Shown here in pieces: positions 1 to 10,318 of a stretch of 64,000 nt of DNA. The notes beneath the pieces are model-generated. The model was given only the letters and a program-made list of their open reading frames with translations, was not told the DNA's origin and ran no database searches. How positions within the stretch are numbered: the first letter of the stretch is position 1; the number at the start of each line of letters is the position of its first letter. Made by a program: the position numbers and the translations under genes. Source of the stretch: Limnanthes douglasii subsp. nivea (Eukaryota; Streptophyta; Magnoliopsida; Brassicales; Limnanthaceae); the NCBI GenBank assembly GCA_036936605.1, contig JAUPFV010000004.1:93026334-93090333 (forward strand). The letters run 5' to 3'.

Positions 1-60
1 TCTATTGAAGTTATTTTAAGATGGCAAATTAATTTTATACATAAATCGGATATTAGGACA

Positions 61-90
61 CCTCATTAAAACCTTCATACGCCACCAGGG
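61..90 (-). other. Conserved post-integrase motif of E2
   Basis: The minus strand reads GGTGGCGTATGAAGG followed by TTTTAATGAGG, about 80-100 nt after the integrase end. The same block follows the integrase in E1 (6831), E3 (33164) and E6 (63711-63740, minus). Function unknown; it may be a conserved cis element of these retrotransposons. Confidence 0.5.
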
Positions 91-164
91 TAAGAAAACA
101 TATGTCACCGATACTTACATAAACTCATAAAGAAAATATTTACATATTTAAACATTCACTCTAA

Positions 165-611
165 ATAAACTTTAGGTGCTCAATGTTCCAATGGTGGGGA
201 AGATTTATTCCTTCTTTATCTTTGAGTCTGTACGTCCCTGGCTTGATCTTCTTTGTTACTGTGTATGGACCCTCCCAATTAGGAGCTAACTTTCTCAATC
301 TTTTTTTCTTTCGTATGGAGGAAACATTTCCTCAAAACTTTGTCTCCGGCTTTGAATTCTCGTCTTCTAACTTTTGAAGCGTATCGACTTCTCATTAAAA
401 TCTGATAATGTAAAGATTTAGTTGTGCCCTTCTTCTCTTTTCCTCTACCAGATCTAACTTTGTGCGCTTTTCTTTGTCATTTGTTTCCTCGGAATATTCA
501 CTGAGCCTGAATGAAGGGAAAATTATTTATGATGGTACCACTGCATCTATCTCATAAATAAGTGCGAATGGTGACTCTTGCGTTGCGGTCTGGGGAATTT
601 TTCTATAAGCC
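165..611 (-). pseudogene. E2 integrase, C-terminal part
   Basis: Minus-strand reading gives the integrase C-terminal region: residues like RTATQESPFAL just left of base 611, then LAPNWEGPY and a final PHHWNIEHLKF near 180. This is the tail of a Ty3/gypsy integrase. It joins logically to the segment ending at 11115 (...LQEVLWA), because E1 (612-11114) sits exactly between the two. Stops and frame changes between 365 and 560 make it a pseudogene. Confidence 0.8.
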
Positions 612-1070
612 TGATGAGTCCGAATTCAGCATGCTCCCCGGAAGGGTAAATCAGTCTAAGTCTCTCCGAACACCGGACAGGCTACAGGGACATAAATCAG
701 ACAGACCATTTGGACCGGACAGATCACTTCGAACATTTGAACTTAAGGCAGTTCGAACTATGACTAAAGTACTAAAAAACCTAAACATTTCCTGACTAAG
801 CTACCTGCCCTCCTGCTTAGAACTCATGGGTCTTTAAACATGACCCGGGTCCATTAAACATGACCCGAAAGCCCATAAGGGCCCAAACATCATACTATAA
901 ATACCCAACCACCAGCATTAACTATGGGTAATGAAAATTAACTGCTACCAAGCTGCTTAATTCTCTCTCCACCTTTAAACACTCACACACCACCGTTAAA
1001 CACCCATACACCACCTTGAAACTCCACTTAAAATTACTAGCCTACCCTCAGGCGATTATTATCCATATCA
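612..1070 (+). repeat. 5' LTR of E1
   Basis: Direct repeat of 10656-11114. It starts TGATGAGTCC and ends ATCCATATCA. It contains a TATA-type promoter, TATAAATACCC near 896, in a suitable place to start the genomic transcript. A 77-codon open frame crossing the left border is chance and is not a gene. Confidence 0.95.
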
Positions 1071-1092
1071 AATTGGCGACCACAGTGGGAGG
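1071..1092 (+). other. Candidate primer-binding site of E1
   Basis: The bases right after the LTR (from 1073, TTGGCGACCACAGTGGGAGG) are in the position of a tRNA primer-binding site. They resemble the TTGGCGCCGTCTGTGGGAA site of E3. This is not the initiator-methionine type (TGGTATCAGA). I cannot name the tRNA without a comparison. Confidence 0.6.
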
Positions 1093-1098
1093 AGAGAG

Positions 1099-2640
1099 GT
1101 GCCTAAATCAAGCATTCAAAACCTGCCAAAGAATTATGTCCGTATGAATCCGGACAATCCAGAGCTCCCACCAGCTTTGCTCGAAGTGGTGGAAGAAAAC
1201 GATGAGTATACTGTCCAAGAGTGCGACAGGTTAAAGCTTGAAATAGAAGCTCTGAGGGCTGAGAAGGCCAAGATGGGCATGAAAGAAAAATCCAAGGCAT
1301 CGGTTGTTCATCACACCGACAACCCAAGAGAGCCTGAGGCTTCGAAAACTCATGTGAGTACCAAAAAGACACATGCCAGTTCTAAAAAGTCTCACAGGTC
1401 CAAGCCTGTGGAGAGCTCTAACTCAAGCTCAAAATCTTCGGGCAGCTCTTCGGACAGTGAGGGAAATGAAAAATCCTTGTCCTCTAGTAGCGATGAGGGT
1501 CGAACTAAGAAAAAGCAAAAGCAGGTTAAGAAATATTCAAGAAAAAAAGATCACCATGGAAGAATGAAAAGGCATATTGGAAAGGGGTCATCTCACCACC
1601 GGAGGTATATGGATAAGATGCTGATGGATCCCTTTGTTTTCCACGATGAGCCAGGTATCTTTGCAACTCCTAATGAGGATACTGTGTTCAGTCGTGGAAG
1701 GAATTGGAGGCAGTCTCCACTGTCTTCCAAAATCCTGTCCGGAAACCTCCCCAAGAGGTTTGACAGTACTAAGATGGAGAAGTACGATGGCAGTACCGAT
1801 CCGGACAATCATCTGGAGCAATTCAAGAACTTCATGATGAACTTTGATGATGATGATAAACTTCTGTGTAGGGCATTCTCCCAATCTTTTACGGGGAGTG
1901 CTCTGAAATGGTACAACAGCCTGCCTCAGGGTTGTATTAAAGATTTTGATACGTTTTGGGTGGCCTTTCGAAGGCAGTTTGTGGGGAGTAAGGAGCTGAA
2001 GGGCAATGGAGACACAATAATCCATTGTGCCCAGGAGCCAAATGAGTCATTGAAGGAGTACATAAGTCGTTTTGTGAACACAAAGAATGGGTTGGCTGAT
2101 TGCTTCGAGTAGGTGGCAATAGCATCCCTAAGACAAGGTTTGAACCCAGGCAACCTGGCTGATTCGGTGACCAGAAAGAAGGCCATGACCTGGGGAGGAT
2201 TGCTAAATCAAGTTGGCAAGCAAATAAACGTTGATGAAACAAAGAAGACTAGGGTGCACAAACAGGTGAGATCCACCCCAGTGGCACCAACTCCAAATCA
2301 AAACCAGTCCGGGAATAAAGCAAGAGAAACCGGACAGGGGCATGGTAGAGCAAAAGCTCAGTCTCAGCCAGCTGCTCCTGCTCAAAGTCAGCAATCCAGA
2401 AACAAAAGAGGACCATGGGTTCAACCGGAGTGGTTTGCAGAACTCAAAGAAAGCGTGGCCACCATTTTCGATAAAACAAAAGATGAGGTACACTACTGGA
2501 GACCAGCAACCTTGCAGTCTCCCAGAGAGCATCATAATAACTCCTTTTGCCAATAGCATAATGATATTGGCCATACCACTGATGATTGCATAGCATTGAA
2601 ACAAGAGGTTCAAAACTTGATTGAAAGGGGAAAGTTGGGT
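1099..2640 (+). pseudogene. E1 gag (capsid and zinc knuckle), broken by two stops
   Basis: Structural Gag. The first frame (1099-2112) has an acidic/basic Ser-Lys-rich N-terminus, a short coiled-coil-like stretch (LKLEIEALRAEK) and the plant retrotransposon gag core (KMEKYDGSTDPDNHLEQF, then FTGSALKWYNSLPQG). It opens with GTG at 1099; the first ATG is at 1145. A TAG at 2110 interrupts a conserved region (DCFE-stop-VAIASLRQGL). The frame continues to a second TAG at 2554, which replaces a residue inside the zinc knuckle (C-x3-H-x3-GH-x3-DC, about 2545-2595). Both stops are single codons with homology continuing in phase, so they are point mutations. Confidence 0.85.
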
Positions 2641-3486
2641 GCATACGTTAAAAGAAGAGGAGGCAACAGGCCTCACAACACTCACCGGGTTGGTCCAAGT
2701 AATGCTGCCCCGGAGGGGGCCATGGTAATAGTGGAAAGGTTTGATGTGGAATCTGAGTACTTGGATCCTGATCCAACACGAAATAGGGTGGGTGCGATAG
2801 AGGAGTGTTCTAGGACTGTCTCCGGGCTCATTAAATTCTTCGAGTCACTGACAATTTTCGGAGAGGACACTATGACAGCTCCTACTACTTCTTCAAGAAA
2901 GAGGCATGTTCATAATTTAGCCTCCCAGCTAGAAGGAGGCATGACATCTTATCAATCACCAAACTCATTCCCATTCATTGTCTTTGATGAGGATGATTTA
3001 AGAGACATTGATGGCCCCCATGAGGATGCTGTTGTCATAGGAGCATCTATAGGGGGCAATGAGATAAGGTGAATTCTGGTGGATACTGGAAGCTCTGCCA
3101 ATATCCTTTTCCTAACCACTTACAAGAAAATGAAAAATCCAACTGTGATTCAAAAGTCAGACAGGTCAATCGTGGGCTTTACGGGCAGCTCAGCCGATGT
3201 GATCGGAGAGTTTGAAAAAGAAGTGTTATTGGGCAGGGGCTCTTTCAAGAAAATGGTTAGAATACTCTTCATCGTGGTGGATTGTCCCACGTGTTATAAT
3301 GCTATTCTAGGGAGATCTTGGCTCTCTAGAATGCATGTAGTGGCTTCGACAGTCCATCAGTGTTTAAAGTATGCTATTCAGGGACAGGTTGGGGTTGTCC
3401 GGAGCAGCCAAAAGATTGCAAGAGAATGCTATGCCACTGCCTTGGCTCAACGAACGCTGTGGGCAGTCCGCATAGATGATCAATAG
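2596..3486 (+). pseudogene. E1 gag-protease linker and aspartic protease, one internal stop
   Basis: The frame 2596-3072 is the conserved linker (for example KFFESLTIFGEDTM, DDLRDIDGPHEDAVVIGA). A TGA at 3070 then falls just before the aspartic-protease active site, where the sequence continues in phase as ILVDTGSSANILF (from 3073). The D-T-G triad is intact, as is the downstream flap and ILGRSWL region. The frame stops at 3484 (TAG) before RT. Retroviral-type proteases cut the Gag-Pol polyprotein; this copy would not be made as one chain. Confidence 0.85.
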
Positions 3487-3546
3487 CAGTTTGAGGGCCT
3501 TTCTGGGGGTGAGGGTGAAATTGATGACCCCAGAGAGACCCCTGGA

Positions 3547-4770
3547 GTGTTAGTTCCAATTGAAGAAGTTGAAACGCACTTCTTGGAAGAAGGCAAGAGT
3601 GTCAAGGTAGGGTCCAAGATGCCACCAATGTTGAAAAAAGAGATGTTGAAATTCTTGAAAGACCATCAGCACGTTTTTGCTTGGTGCAATGCTGATGTTA
3701 CTGGAGTTCCAGCAGAAGTAATATCCCATCACCTGTCCGTCCGGAGAGATGTGGCACCAGTGGTACAAAAGAGAAGAGCTTTTTCAAAAGAAAAGGCTGA
3801 TGTCATAGTGCAAGAAGTTGACAGACTCACAAAGATGGGGCACATTAAAGAATCTCAATACCCTTTGTGGACTGCCAATCCTGTCCTGGTAAAAAAGAAA
3901 AATGGCAAATGGCGCATGTGCATTGACTTCACAGATCTTAATAGAGCTTGCCCGAAAGATTTGTATCCGGTTCCCCGGATAGATCAGTTAGTAGACTCTA
4001 GTTCTGGGAACAAGCTGCTCTCCTTTATGGATGCCTTCTCCGGGTACAATCAGATCCAAGTAGATCCAAAAGATCAAGAGCATACCACATTTGTCACTGA
4101 TAGAGGTCTACATTGCTACAAGGTGAAGCCTTTTGGCTTGAAAAATGCTGGGGCTACTTATCAAAGGTTAGTCAACAAGGCATTTGCTGATCAAATTGGA
4201 AGAAATATGGAGGTTTACATTGACGATATGATGGTGAAAAGTGTGGATGAGCAATTGCACTTGTCCGATCTCCAAGAAACTTTTGCCAACTTGGCAAAAT
4301 TGAATTTAAAACTAAACCCTGAAAAGTGTGTATTCGGAGTGCAGTCCGGGAAGTTCTTAGGGTATATCATAAGTGAGCATGGAATACAGCCCGACCCGGA
4401 CCAACTCAATGCCTTATTCCCGATGGAGCCTCCCCGAAACATTAAAGAAGTACAACGATTAACAGGAAGGTTGGCTGCCTTGAACAGATTTATCTCGAGG
4501 TCATCAGACGGGTGTGCTCCTTTCTTTCAAACTTTGAAGGGTGCGAAGGGGTTCGAATGGACCCCACAATGTGGTGAGGCATTCAATGAAATTAAGAAAC
4601 ATCTTTCCTCTCCCAAAACTTTGTTCAAACCAGTTGACGGGGAGACTCTTATTGTGTATTTGGCCGTTTCAAGTTGTGCCATCAGTGCTGTGTTGGTAAG
4701 AGAGGTCGATGGTTGTCCCTATCCAGTGTACTACATCAGCAAAAGCTTAGAGGCGTTACTTGAAACTTGA
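3547..4770 (+). CDS. E1 reverse transcriptase with start of the first RNase H
   Basis: About 400 residues of Ty3/gypsy RT. The N-terminal WCNADVTGVP motif is followed by the fingers (LVKKKNGKWRMCIDFTDLNRACPKD), the palm (LLSFMDAFSGYNQI) and KPFGLKNAGATYQRL. The catalytic YIDD is intact at residues 224-227 (codons from 4216). After the thumb come the first, gypsy-type RNase H (SCAISAVLVRE) and YYISKSLEA. The frame ends at a stop near 4768: a small deletion in the conserved ETRYLKLEKL region shifts into the next frame, which carries the rest of pol (from 4760). Confidence 0.9.
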   Translation: MLVPIEEVETHFLEEGKSVKVGSKMPPMLKKEMLKFLKDHQHVFAWCNADVTGVPAEVISHHLSVRRDVAPVVQKRRAFSKEKADVIVQEVDRLTKMGHIKESQYPLWTANPVLVKKKNGKWRMCIDFTDLNRACPKDLYPVPRIDQLVDSSSGNKLLSFMDAFSGYNQIQVDPKDQEHTTFVTDRGLHCYKVKPFGLKNAGATYQRLVNKAFADQIGRNMEVYIDDMMVKSVDEQLHLSDLQETFANLAKLNLKLNPEKCVFGVQSGKFLGYIISEHGIQPDPDQLNALFPMEPPRNIKEVQRLTGRLAALNRFISRSSDGCAPFFQTLKGAKGFEWTPQCGEAFNEIKKHLSSPKTLFKPVDGETLIVYLAVSSCAISAVLVREVDGCPYPVYYISKSLEALLET

Positions 4771-6763
4771 AAAATTGGCATTGGCTCTGGTGATAGCTGC
4801 AAGAAAAATGAGGCCTTACTTTCAGGCTCATCCTATCGTCGTCCGGACATCTTTCCCTTTAAAGAATGTCCTTCAAAAAGCAGACGTTTCAAGCAGAATG
4901 ACAAAGTGGTCAGTAGAGTTGGGGGACTTCGACATAGACTTTGCTCCCCGAACAGCAGTAAAAGCCCAAGTTGTGGCTGATTTTCTGGTTGAATTCCACT
5001 CCGATAGGGATTCAGAACAACCTACTGATTCAAAAGACAAGAAAGTGTGGATTGTCCGAACAGACGGAGGGTCTAGCACCATGGGATGTGGGGCAGGAAT
5101 ATGTCTCACTTCCCCATATGGGGACAACATGTACCAAGCTATTTGTTTTGCTTTCAGGGCGTCTAATAACGAGTCCGAATACGAAGCAGCTATAGCTGGG
5201 TTAAAGTTGGCCCACATCTATGGGGCTAAAAGGGTCAAGCTTCTAAGTGACTCCCAGTTACTTGTCCACCATGCCTTAGGCCAATCTGAGGCTAGAAAGG
5301 AGCAGTTGGTAAAATATTTACTCCTCCTCAAAAATGAAGCGCTAAAGTTTAAAGTTGTTGTCTATGAGCACATTCCCCGGGCAGAGAATGAGCTAGCAGA
5401 CTCATTGGCAACAATAGCATATACGGAGTCCTACCCATGGATCCATGTGCTTGAAAGCCCTTCTATTCAACTTAGTGAGGGTGGAAAAGAGGAAATTTTT
5501 GAAATACAAGCGAGTCGACCTCAAGACTGGAGATCTCCTCTCATACAATATTTGTCCGATGGTATTATACCTTCAGATAAGTCACAAGCCAGAACATTGA
5601 AACACAAGGCTCGTGGTTTCATTATGTTGAGAGAAGTGTTGTACAAGAAATCTTATAGTAAACCTCTCCTACGTTGTTTAGGAGATCATGAGTCACAAGT
5701 GGTCCTCTCTGAATTGCATGATGGTGAGGGATCAGCCCATTGTGGGTTCAGAGCTTTAACAAGAAGAGTGTTACTCTCCGGATACTATTGGCCATCAATC
5801 ATGAAAGATGCTAAGGAGCTGGTAAGAAGGTGTGACCCATGCCAGAGGTACAGCAATGAAATTCATGTGCCAGCCATTCCTTTGGAGTCCATTTCTGAGC
5901 CCATCCCTTTTGCTCGATGGGGATTGGACTTGGTTGGGCCTTTCCCTGTGGTGTCCGGAGGGCGTAAAACTATAATTGTGGCCATTGACTACTTCTCGAA
6001 GTGGATAGAAGCAGCTCCCCTGGCAGGGACAACATCAAAAGTTGTTATAAAATTCATTATGTCCAACATATGTTGCAGATTTGGTGTCCCACAGAAGATA
6101 ACAACAGACAATGGGCCACATTTTGACAACAGAGAGATGGAAAGCTTCTGTGCCTCAAGGGGTATACAGCACTGCTTCTCTTCACCTTTTCACCCACAAG
6201 CCAATGGGCAGGTTGAAGTGGCTAATAGAACTATACTGTCCGGGTTAAAGAAAAATTTGGAAGGGGCTGCTGGGAAGTGGCCTAGTTATCTGCAAGAGGT
6301 CTTGTGGGCCTACCGGACAACACCTGGGGCTGCAACACAAGAATCTCCCTTTGCCTTGGTCTATGGAATGGATGCAGTAGCCACCATAGAGAAGACGCTT
6401 CCTTCCTTTCGTGTTCACAACTTCTCCGGACACGCTAATGAAATGGAAATTAGAAATCAGCTTGATTTGATAGAAGAAAGAAGGGTTAAAGCCCACCTTA
6501 GAATTGCACACTATCAGAGCCTGATGAGAATCAGGTTTGCTTCTAAAGTTAAAAGAAGAGATTTCCAGCCCGGGGACAAAGTATTGAGGAAGGTCTTCTT
6601 GCATACTAAGGAAAAGCTCTTCGGAAAGCTGGCACCTACCTGGGAGGGTCCATATTTTGTGGTTGAAAGAATCAAGCCTGGAACTTATTGGTTGGAAGAC
6701 AAAGATGGCAGGGTTTTAACTCACCCTTGGAATATTGAGAACCTTCGAATGTATTTGGAATAA
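4760..6763 (+). CDS. E1 RNase H (second, archaeal-like type) and integrase, intact 667-codon frame
   Basis: Continues the RT frame after a frameshift. Residues 1-45 finish the first RNase H. A second RNase H domain begins at IVRTDGGSS (residues 98-106, catalytic D102) and runs to ELADSLATIA (about 220). The integrase zinc finger is H320, H327, C358, C361. The catalytic core has D390 (LDLVGPFP), D450 (TDNGPH) and E486 (GQVEV); D450 and E486 are 35 residues apart, as in the DD35E family. The C-terminal domain ends at PWNIENLRMYLE. All key residues are intact, so this half of pol looks recently functional. Confidence 0.93.
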   Translation: MKLEKLALALVIAARKMRPYFQAHPIVVRTSFPLKNVLQKADVSSRMTKWSVELGDFDIDFAPRTAVKAQVVADFLVEFHSDRDSEQPTDSKDKKVWIVRTDGGSSTMGCGAGICLTSPYGDNMYQAICFAFRASNNESEYEAAIAGLKLAHIYGAKRVKLLSDSQLLVHHALGQSEARKEQLVKYLLLLKNEALKFKVVVYEHIPRAENELADSLATIAYTESYPWIHVLESPSIQLSEGGKEEIFEIQASRPQDWRSPLIQYLSDGIIPSDKSQARTLKHKARGFIMLREVLYKKSYSKPLLRCLGDHESQVVLSELHDGEGSAHCGFRALTRRVLLSGYYWPSIMKDAKELVRRCDPCQRYSNEIHVPAIPLESISEPIPFARWGLDLVGPFPVVSGGRKTIIVAIDYFSKWIEAAPLAGTTSKVVIKFIMSNICCRFGVPQKITTDNGPHFDNREMESFCASRGIQHCFSSPFHPQANGQVEVANRTILSGLKKNLEGAAGKWPSYLQEVLWAYRTTPGAATQESPFALVYGMDAVATIEKTLPSFRVHNFSGHANEMEIRNQLDLIEERRVKAHLRIAHYQSLMRIRFASKVKRRDFQPGDKVLRKVFLHTKEKLFGKLAPTWEGPYFVVERIKPGTYWLEDKDGRVLTHPWNIENLRMYLE

Positions 6764-7224
6764 AACTTGTGTAAATATTTACTTGTTTAAACATCCATGT
6801 AAATATTTGGGGGCATACCTTCCCCTCTTCGGTGGCACGGAGAGCTTTCAATGAAATTTGATGCCTTCTTCAAATTTTTCTAAGTATTTTCAAAATTCTA
6901 TCCCTTGTCATACTACCCAGACTGAAAGATCTAGGGGCTATTTAAATTCTAGCCGAAGAGTCTTAATACTCTCACAATGCAATAAAGCTACTTAAACTCC
7001 AGCTATTTAAAGAAAAACAAATAATGAAAGAAGATGATGGTTAAGCAAAATAAAAACATTCATTCAACAAACTTAAAATTGCCTTGGCCTTCCAAGGACT
7101 TTTGAACAAGTTAGGATACAGCACAAAAAATCTGTCCGAATAGTACGGACACCATCACAAAAAGAGTGCCTTGGCCTTCCAATGACTTTAGTTTGAATGA
7201 AAGATAAACAAAATAAACTATAAA
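6764..7224. other. E1 non-coding spacer after integrase
   Basis: No coding capacity. It holds the conserved post-integrase block at 6831-6865 (GGTGGCACGGAGAGC, then TTTCAATGA), shared with E2, E3 and E6. The rest is the 3' end of the opposite-strand gene, whose stop is at 7225, and AT-rich spacer. Confidence 0.6.
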
Positions 7225-8768
7225 TTAAGGTTGAGCCTTTGAAGATGGCTCGCCCTCATCTGCTTTCTTGCCCTTGATGTCGCTCCTCTCTTCGACTATC
7301 TTTTTGCCCTTGGGATCAATCTCTTCTTCACCTGGGCTCTCTCCGGTTTCCTCTTCATTATCAGATGAGGACTCACCGGAATATCCCTCGTCAACCATAG
7401 TATAATATGGAAGGTCATCATCATCCACATAGCGCCATAAGTCCCCCAGTCTCCTCTTTGGGAATTTTTCGTGAAAAAGGAGAACCATATCAGACTTCAC
7501 CCTTTGAACCATTAGATCTTCGCTTTGTATCATCTCCTTGGCATAGGCGTTGATCTTGGCCTTGATTGTGGCCTCTTGGTCCCTCACCAAAGCAGCCTTC
7601 TCTTCAGCAGCCCGAGTCACTGCATTTTCTAAAGCGATCTTGTCAGTGGTCAGGTTGGTGATGAGCTTCTCATTTGCTGCAGTTTCTCCCCTTGAGGTTG
7701 TCAGGTCATTCTCCATACCGGACAACTTATCCTGAAGATCTTTTATGGTCTGCTCTAGGGTGGCAACTTTTGTGTTGCTCTCATCATGACTCCTCTTCAG
7801 CTCCTCGTGCGCTTCCTTAAGTAAACCAGCATTGGTAGTGGCAATGCGGAGGTCTTCGGACAGCTTGTCCTTCTTAGACTTGAGGTCTTTAATGGTGTCT
7901 GCTTGGCTCCGGACTTGTCTTTCCAGTGTAAGAACTGGCTGCACATTACTAAGCAGAGAATGGGCAATAGTGTCCTTCTCACTAGAAACCATGAAAGTCT
8001 TACCATTAAAGTTGACCGTATTGGAGCTGCTCGGAGGGATATAGGGCCCTGCGAATTCGTCTCTGGGCAGGCCAAGAAAATATTCACCAAGTCCACCCAG
8101 ACCGGTGATGTCCACTTCATCCAAATTAAGCTCTCCCCCCTCAACCTCATCAGTATGGAATTCCCTTGGAATCTCTTCTTGAAAGTTCCTTGGGATCTCT
8201 TCGGCCAGTGTCGGGTCAGTAGGGAAAGAGGGCTCCGGATCCCGGAGAGCAAGCTCATCTCCTTGGGAAGTCTTTTTCTTCTTGGCTTCCCTATCAGCAC
8301 CTTCATTTGCTTGCTTGCGAGTCCTCTTGGATGCCCTTGGAGGTTTTGGGAGGTTCACTTCCTGCTTTTCGCTCTCCTGCTCCACCACTTGCAAAAGGGC
8401 TGCATCAATTTGAACTTGTGTTGGCCCCTCTGGATCTGTTGGGGCCTCCTTCTCAGTATCACCTGCCACCTTCTTGCCTTTTCTTCTGCCCTTCATTTTT
8501 CTTGGGGCTTTGGCCCGGGCAGGCAGGTAGAGTGTCCCATCCAGCTCGTGGGACCTTCTCAGCACAATATCTTCATTAGGCTGGGTGGTGAGCTCCTCCC
8601 AAGTTAGGTATCTCCGACCTGTTGTGTTCCACAGGTGGGACCTTGCTAGGTTTCCAGGGGTGAAAGCCTTGTGGAATCGATTCTCCCAGTTCTCTGCAGC
8701 CCATGCATTGATTTTGCCACATGTAGTCTGTCCGACCTTCAGGTAGTCCCCGAACTCCTTTGGCAGCT
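7225..8768 (-). CDS. E1 opposite-strand gene, exon 2 (coiled-coil C-terminal part)
   Basis: A continuous minus-strand frame of about 514 codons from the predicted splice acceptor (AG at 8770-8769, exon from 8768) to the stop at 7225. The N-terminal part continues the upstream domain (LPKEFGDYLKVGQT, then WEELTTQP). It is followed by a Lys/Arg-rich stretch (KMKGRRKGKK), acidic linkers, a long coiled coil (QVRSQADTIKDLKSKKDK onward) and a very acidic end. The frame matches exon 1 after removing the 91-nt intron. The same arrangement exists in E3 (33933-35286) and E6. Function unknown. It is the plant Tat-element antisense protein, with no enzyme motif I can see. Confidence 0.75.
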
Positions 8769-8859
8769 CTGTTAAAACAAAAGAGAAATTGGTTAGTACA
8801 AACTTAACTTAAAAAAAAGAAAAGAGAGATTCGGACAGAAACTTAAAGTAAAAACTTAC
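8769..8859 (-). other. Predicted GT-AG intron in the E1 opposite-strand gene
   Basis: On the minus strand the donor is C/GTAAGTTTTT at 8860/8859. The acceptor is a pyrimidine-rich stretch ending TTAACAG at 8769. Removing these 91 nt joins codon GAC to C+AG and leads exactly into the 7225-8768 frame. Unspliced, the upstream frame ends at a stop at 8843. Confidence 0.7.
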
Positions 8860-9796
8860 GGTCACTCCTCCATCTACTCCTGAGAAGGCTTGGATTCTCT
8901 CCGGCCTTGATTTTCTTGCCGTTTTCCCATGAGCCACTGACAAACAAGAATTGGCTCCTCCATTTGCTCTCCGACTCCAGGAGATCATCAACAACTTTGA
9001 GATCGTTCCCCATGTTAAAATGGTAGAAGGGGAACTGATGATGCTTGCACAGGTTTGCCACTGCAGCGAACTCTTCCATAGGAAGAGGAATCCCTGATAA
9101 CCTAGACGCCATAATACATGACATTAAGGTGAACCAACCATTGGGGCTTAGCTGTGTTGGGCAGAGCTTGACCAGGTGAAAGTAACGCACGATCTCCGGG
9201 TCTAGTGGGAACCTGAGCCCCCAGTTAAATAGCTTCGTAGAGAAGACTATCTCGTTTCGTTTACAGTCCATGGGGGTCTCCGGATCAATGGGGATCCTTA
9301 TCTTCACGTTTTCAGGGATCCCCCATTTGGTGCGCATTCTACCCAGATCAGAGGTATAGATGAATGCATACTTGGTCTTATGCAGGGCCAAGAGGTACTT
9401 AAACTCGACTTTGTGGAAGCACGGCCCCACTCTCCCCTCAAGGCACTCCGGCAGGTCCGGTCGCCTCAGATACAAATTTTCCTTGCCCTTTTTGGCAGCA
9501 ACAGCAGTGGTATCAGCCTGTCCGGAGGACTCGGACTCAAAGGGGATCTCTTCAGTAGAGTCCTCCATTCTCTCCTCCATAATTGTTGGGGGGACTTCTG
9601 TGGAAGTGGTTCGGGGAGGATTGAAGCTTGGCATAGCTTGCCCTCCGGACTGTTGACTGCCCGTATTTATCTGACTTCTCACCTCAAGTTGAGTTTCTGA
9701 GGTAGAAGATTCTCTGGGGGGGTACTGGGTTGCTGGCCTCCTGTCCGGACGGCCTCTCCCGGGGAGCTCTAAAGGGCACTCCAGACCCAGAGTCAC
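8860..9796 (-). CDS. E1 opposite-strand gene, exon 1 main part (putative gypsy-type transposon domain)
   Basis: The minus-strand frame encodes a conserved globular domain. Motifs include LFNWGLRFPLDPEIVRYF, CPTQLSPNGWFTLMSCIMA, SRLSGIPLPMEEF and FLFVSGSWENG. From memory this resembles the plant family called putative gypsy type transposon (Pfam Transposase_28). E3 and E6 have homologous copies. There is no ATG at the left edge (the 9796 codon is GTG). The real start is most likely the ATG at 10217 in another frame, connected through a 7-base C run (9716-9722), where a one-base indel explains the frame change. Role in the retrotransposon life cycle unknown. Confidence 0.75.
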
Positions 9797-10217
9797 TATT
9801 TTTTTCCCCCGATTTCGAGGGAGTATTTTTAGAAGTTAGCCCCTTGACTAACCGGCTTGGCCTCTTGATGACTAATTTCTCCGGAGAGTGGTCAGAGTCA
9901 GACCCCATGGCAATAAAAGATGATTTTTTCCTAACACTTGTAGCGGTGACTCCTGGTTCAACAGCAGGTATTGATTCCTGAACTGAGGAACCAGATACTA
10001 TGGGAGAAAGGGTAGATTGAAAGAGCTTTCTGGGCTTGGTACCTTTTGAAGAGGATGAGCCTCTATCAGATTCTGCAACAGAGGAGGCTGGTTTCTCAAC
10101 AGGCGACGACGGTAGCCCTGCTGCTAGTCGCTTTTCCTTCTCGACCCTTTGTGCTTTCTCCAACTCCGAAAGGTTGAGCCAACCGCCTTTGATCAATGCT
10201 GTTCTTGTTGTAAACAT
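9684..10217 (-). CDS. E1 opposite-strand gene, N-terminal part
   Basis: The minus-strand frame starts with ATG at 10217 (MFTTRTALIKGGWLNLSELE). It is rich in Ser, Pro and Lys and looks disordered. The TATA box at 10319-10325 lies about 100 bp upstream. It overlaps the 8860-9796 frame by 113 nt. A homopolymer indel at 9716-9722 probably separates what was one open frame in an active copy. Confidence 0.65.
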   Translation of the reverse strand: MFTTRTALIKGGWLNLSELEKAQRVEKEKRLAAGLPSSPVEKPASSVAESDRGSSSSKGTKPRKLFQSTLSPIVSGSSVQESIPAVEPGVTATSVRKKSSFIAMGSDSDHSPEKLVIKRPSRLVKGLTSKNTPSKSGEKNSDSGSGVPFRAPRERPSGQEASNPVPPQRIFYLRNST

Positions 10218-10318
10218 AAAACAGCCAAGGAAGTTTTTGTTCTAGAGAGATAAAGCTCTGGGTGAAATTGCAGAGTAAAATTTGAGAGAGATAGTAAAAT
10301 AGTGAAAAATGAGTGTGA

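Noticed and set aside
562..795. 77-codon plus-strand frame (and its twin at 10540-10839) as a gene
   Set aside because: Both lie in the E1 LTRs and their flanks. Their shared part is repeat sequence with no protein features, and the first part is the reverse strand of the E2 integrase or of the E1 interior.
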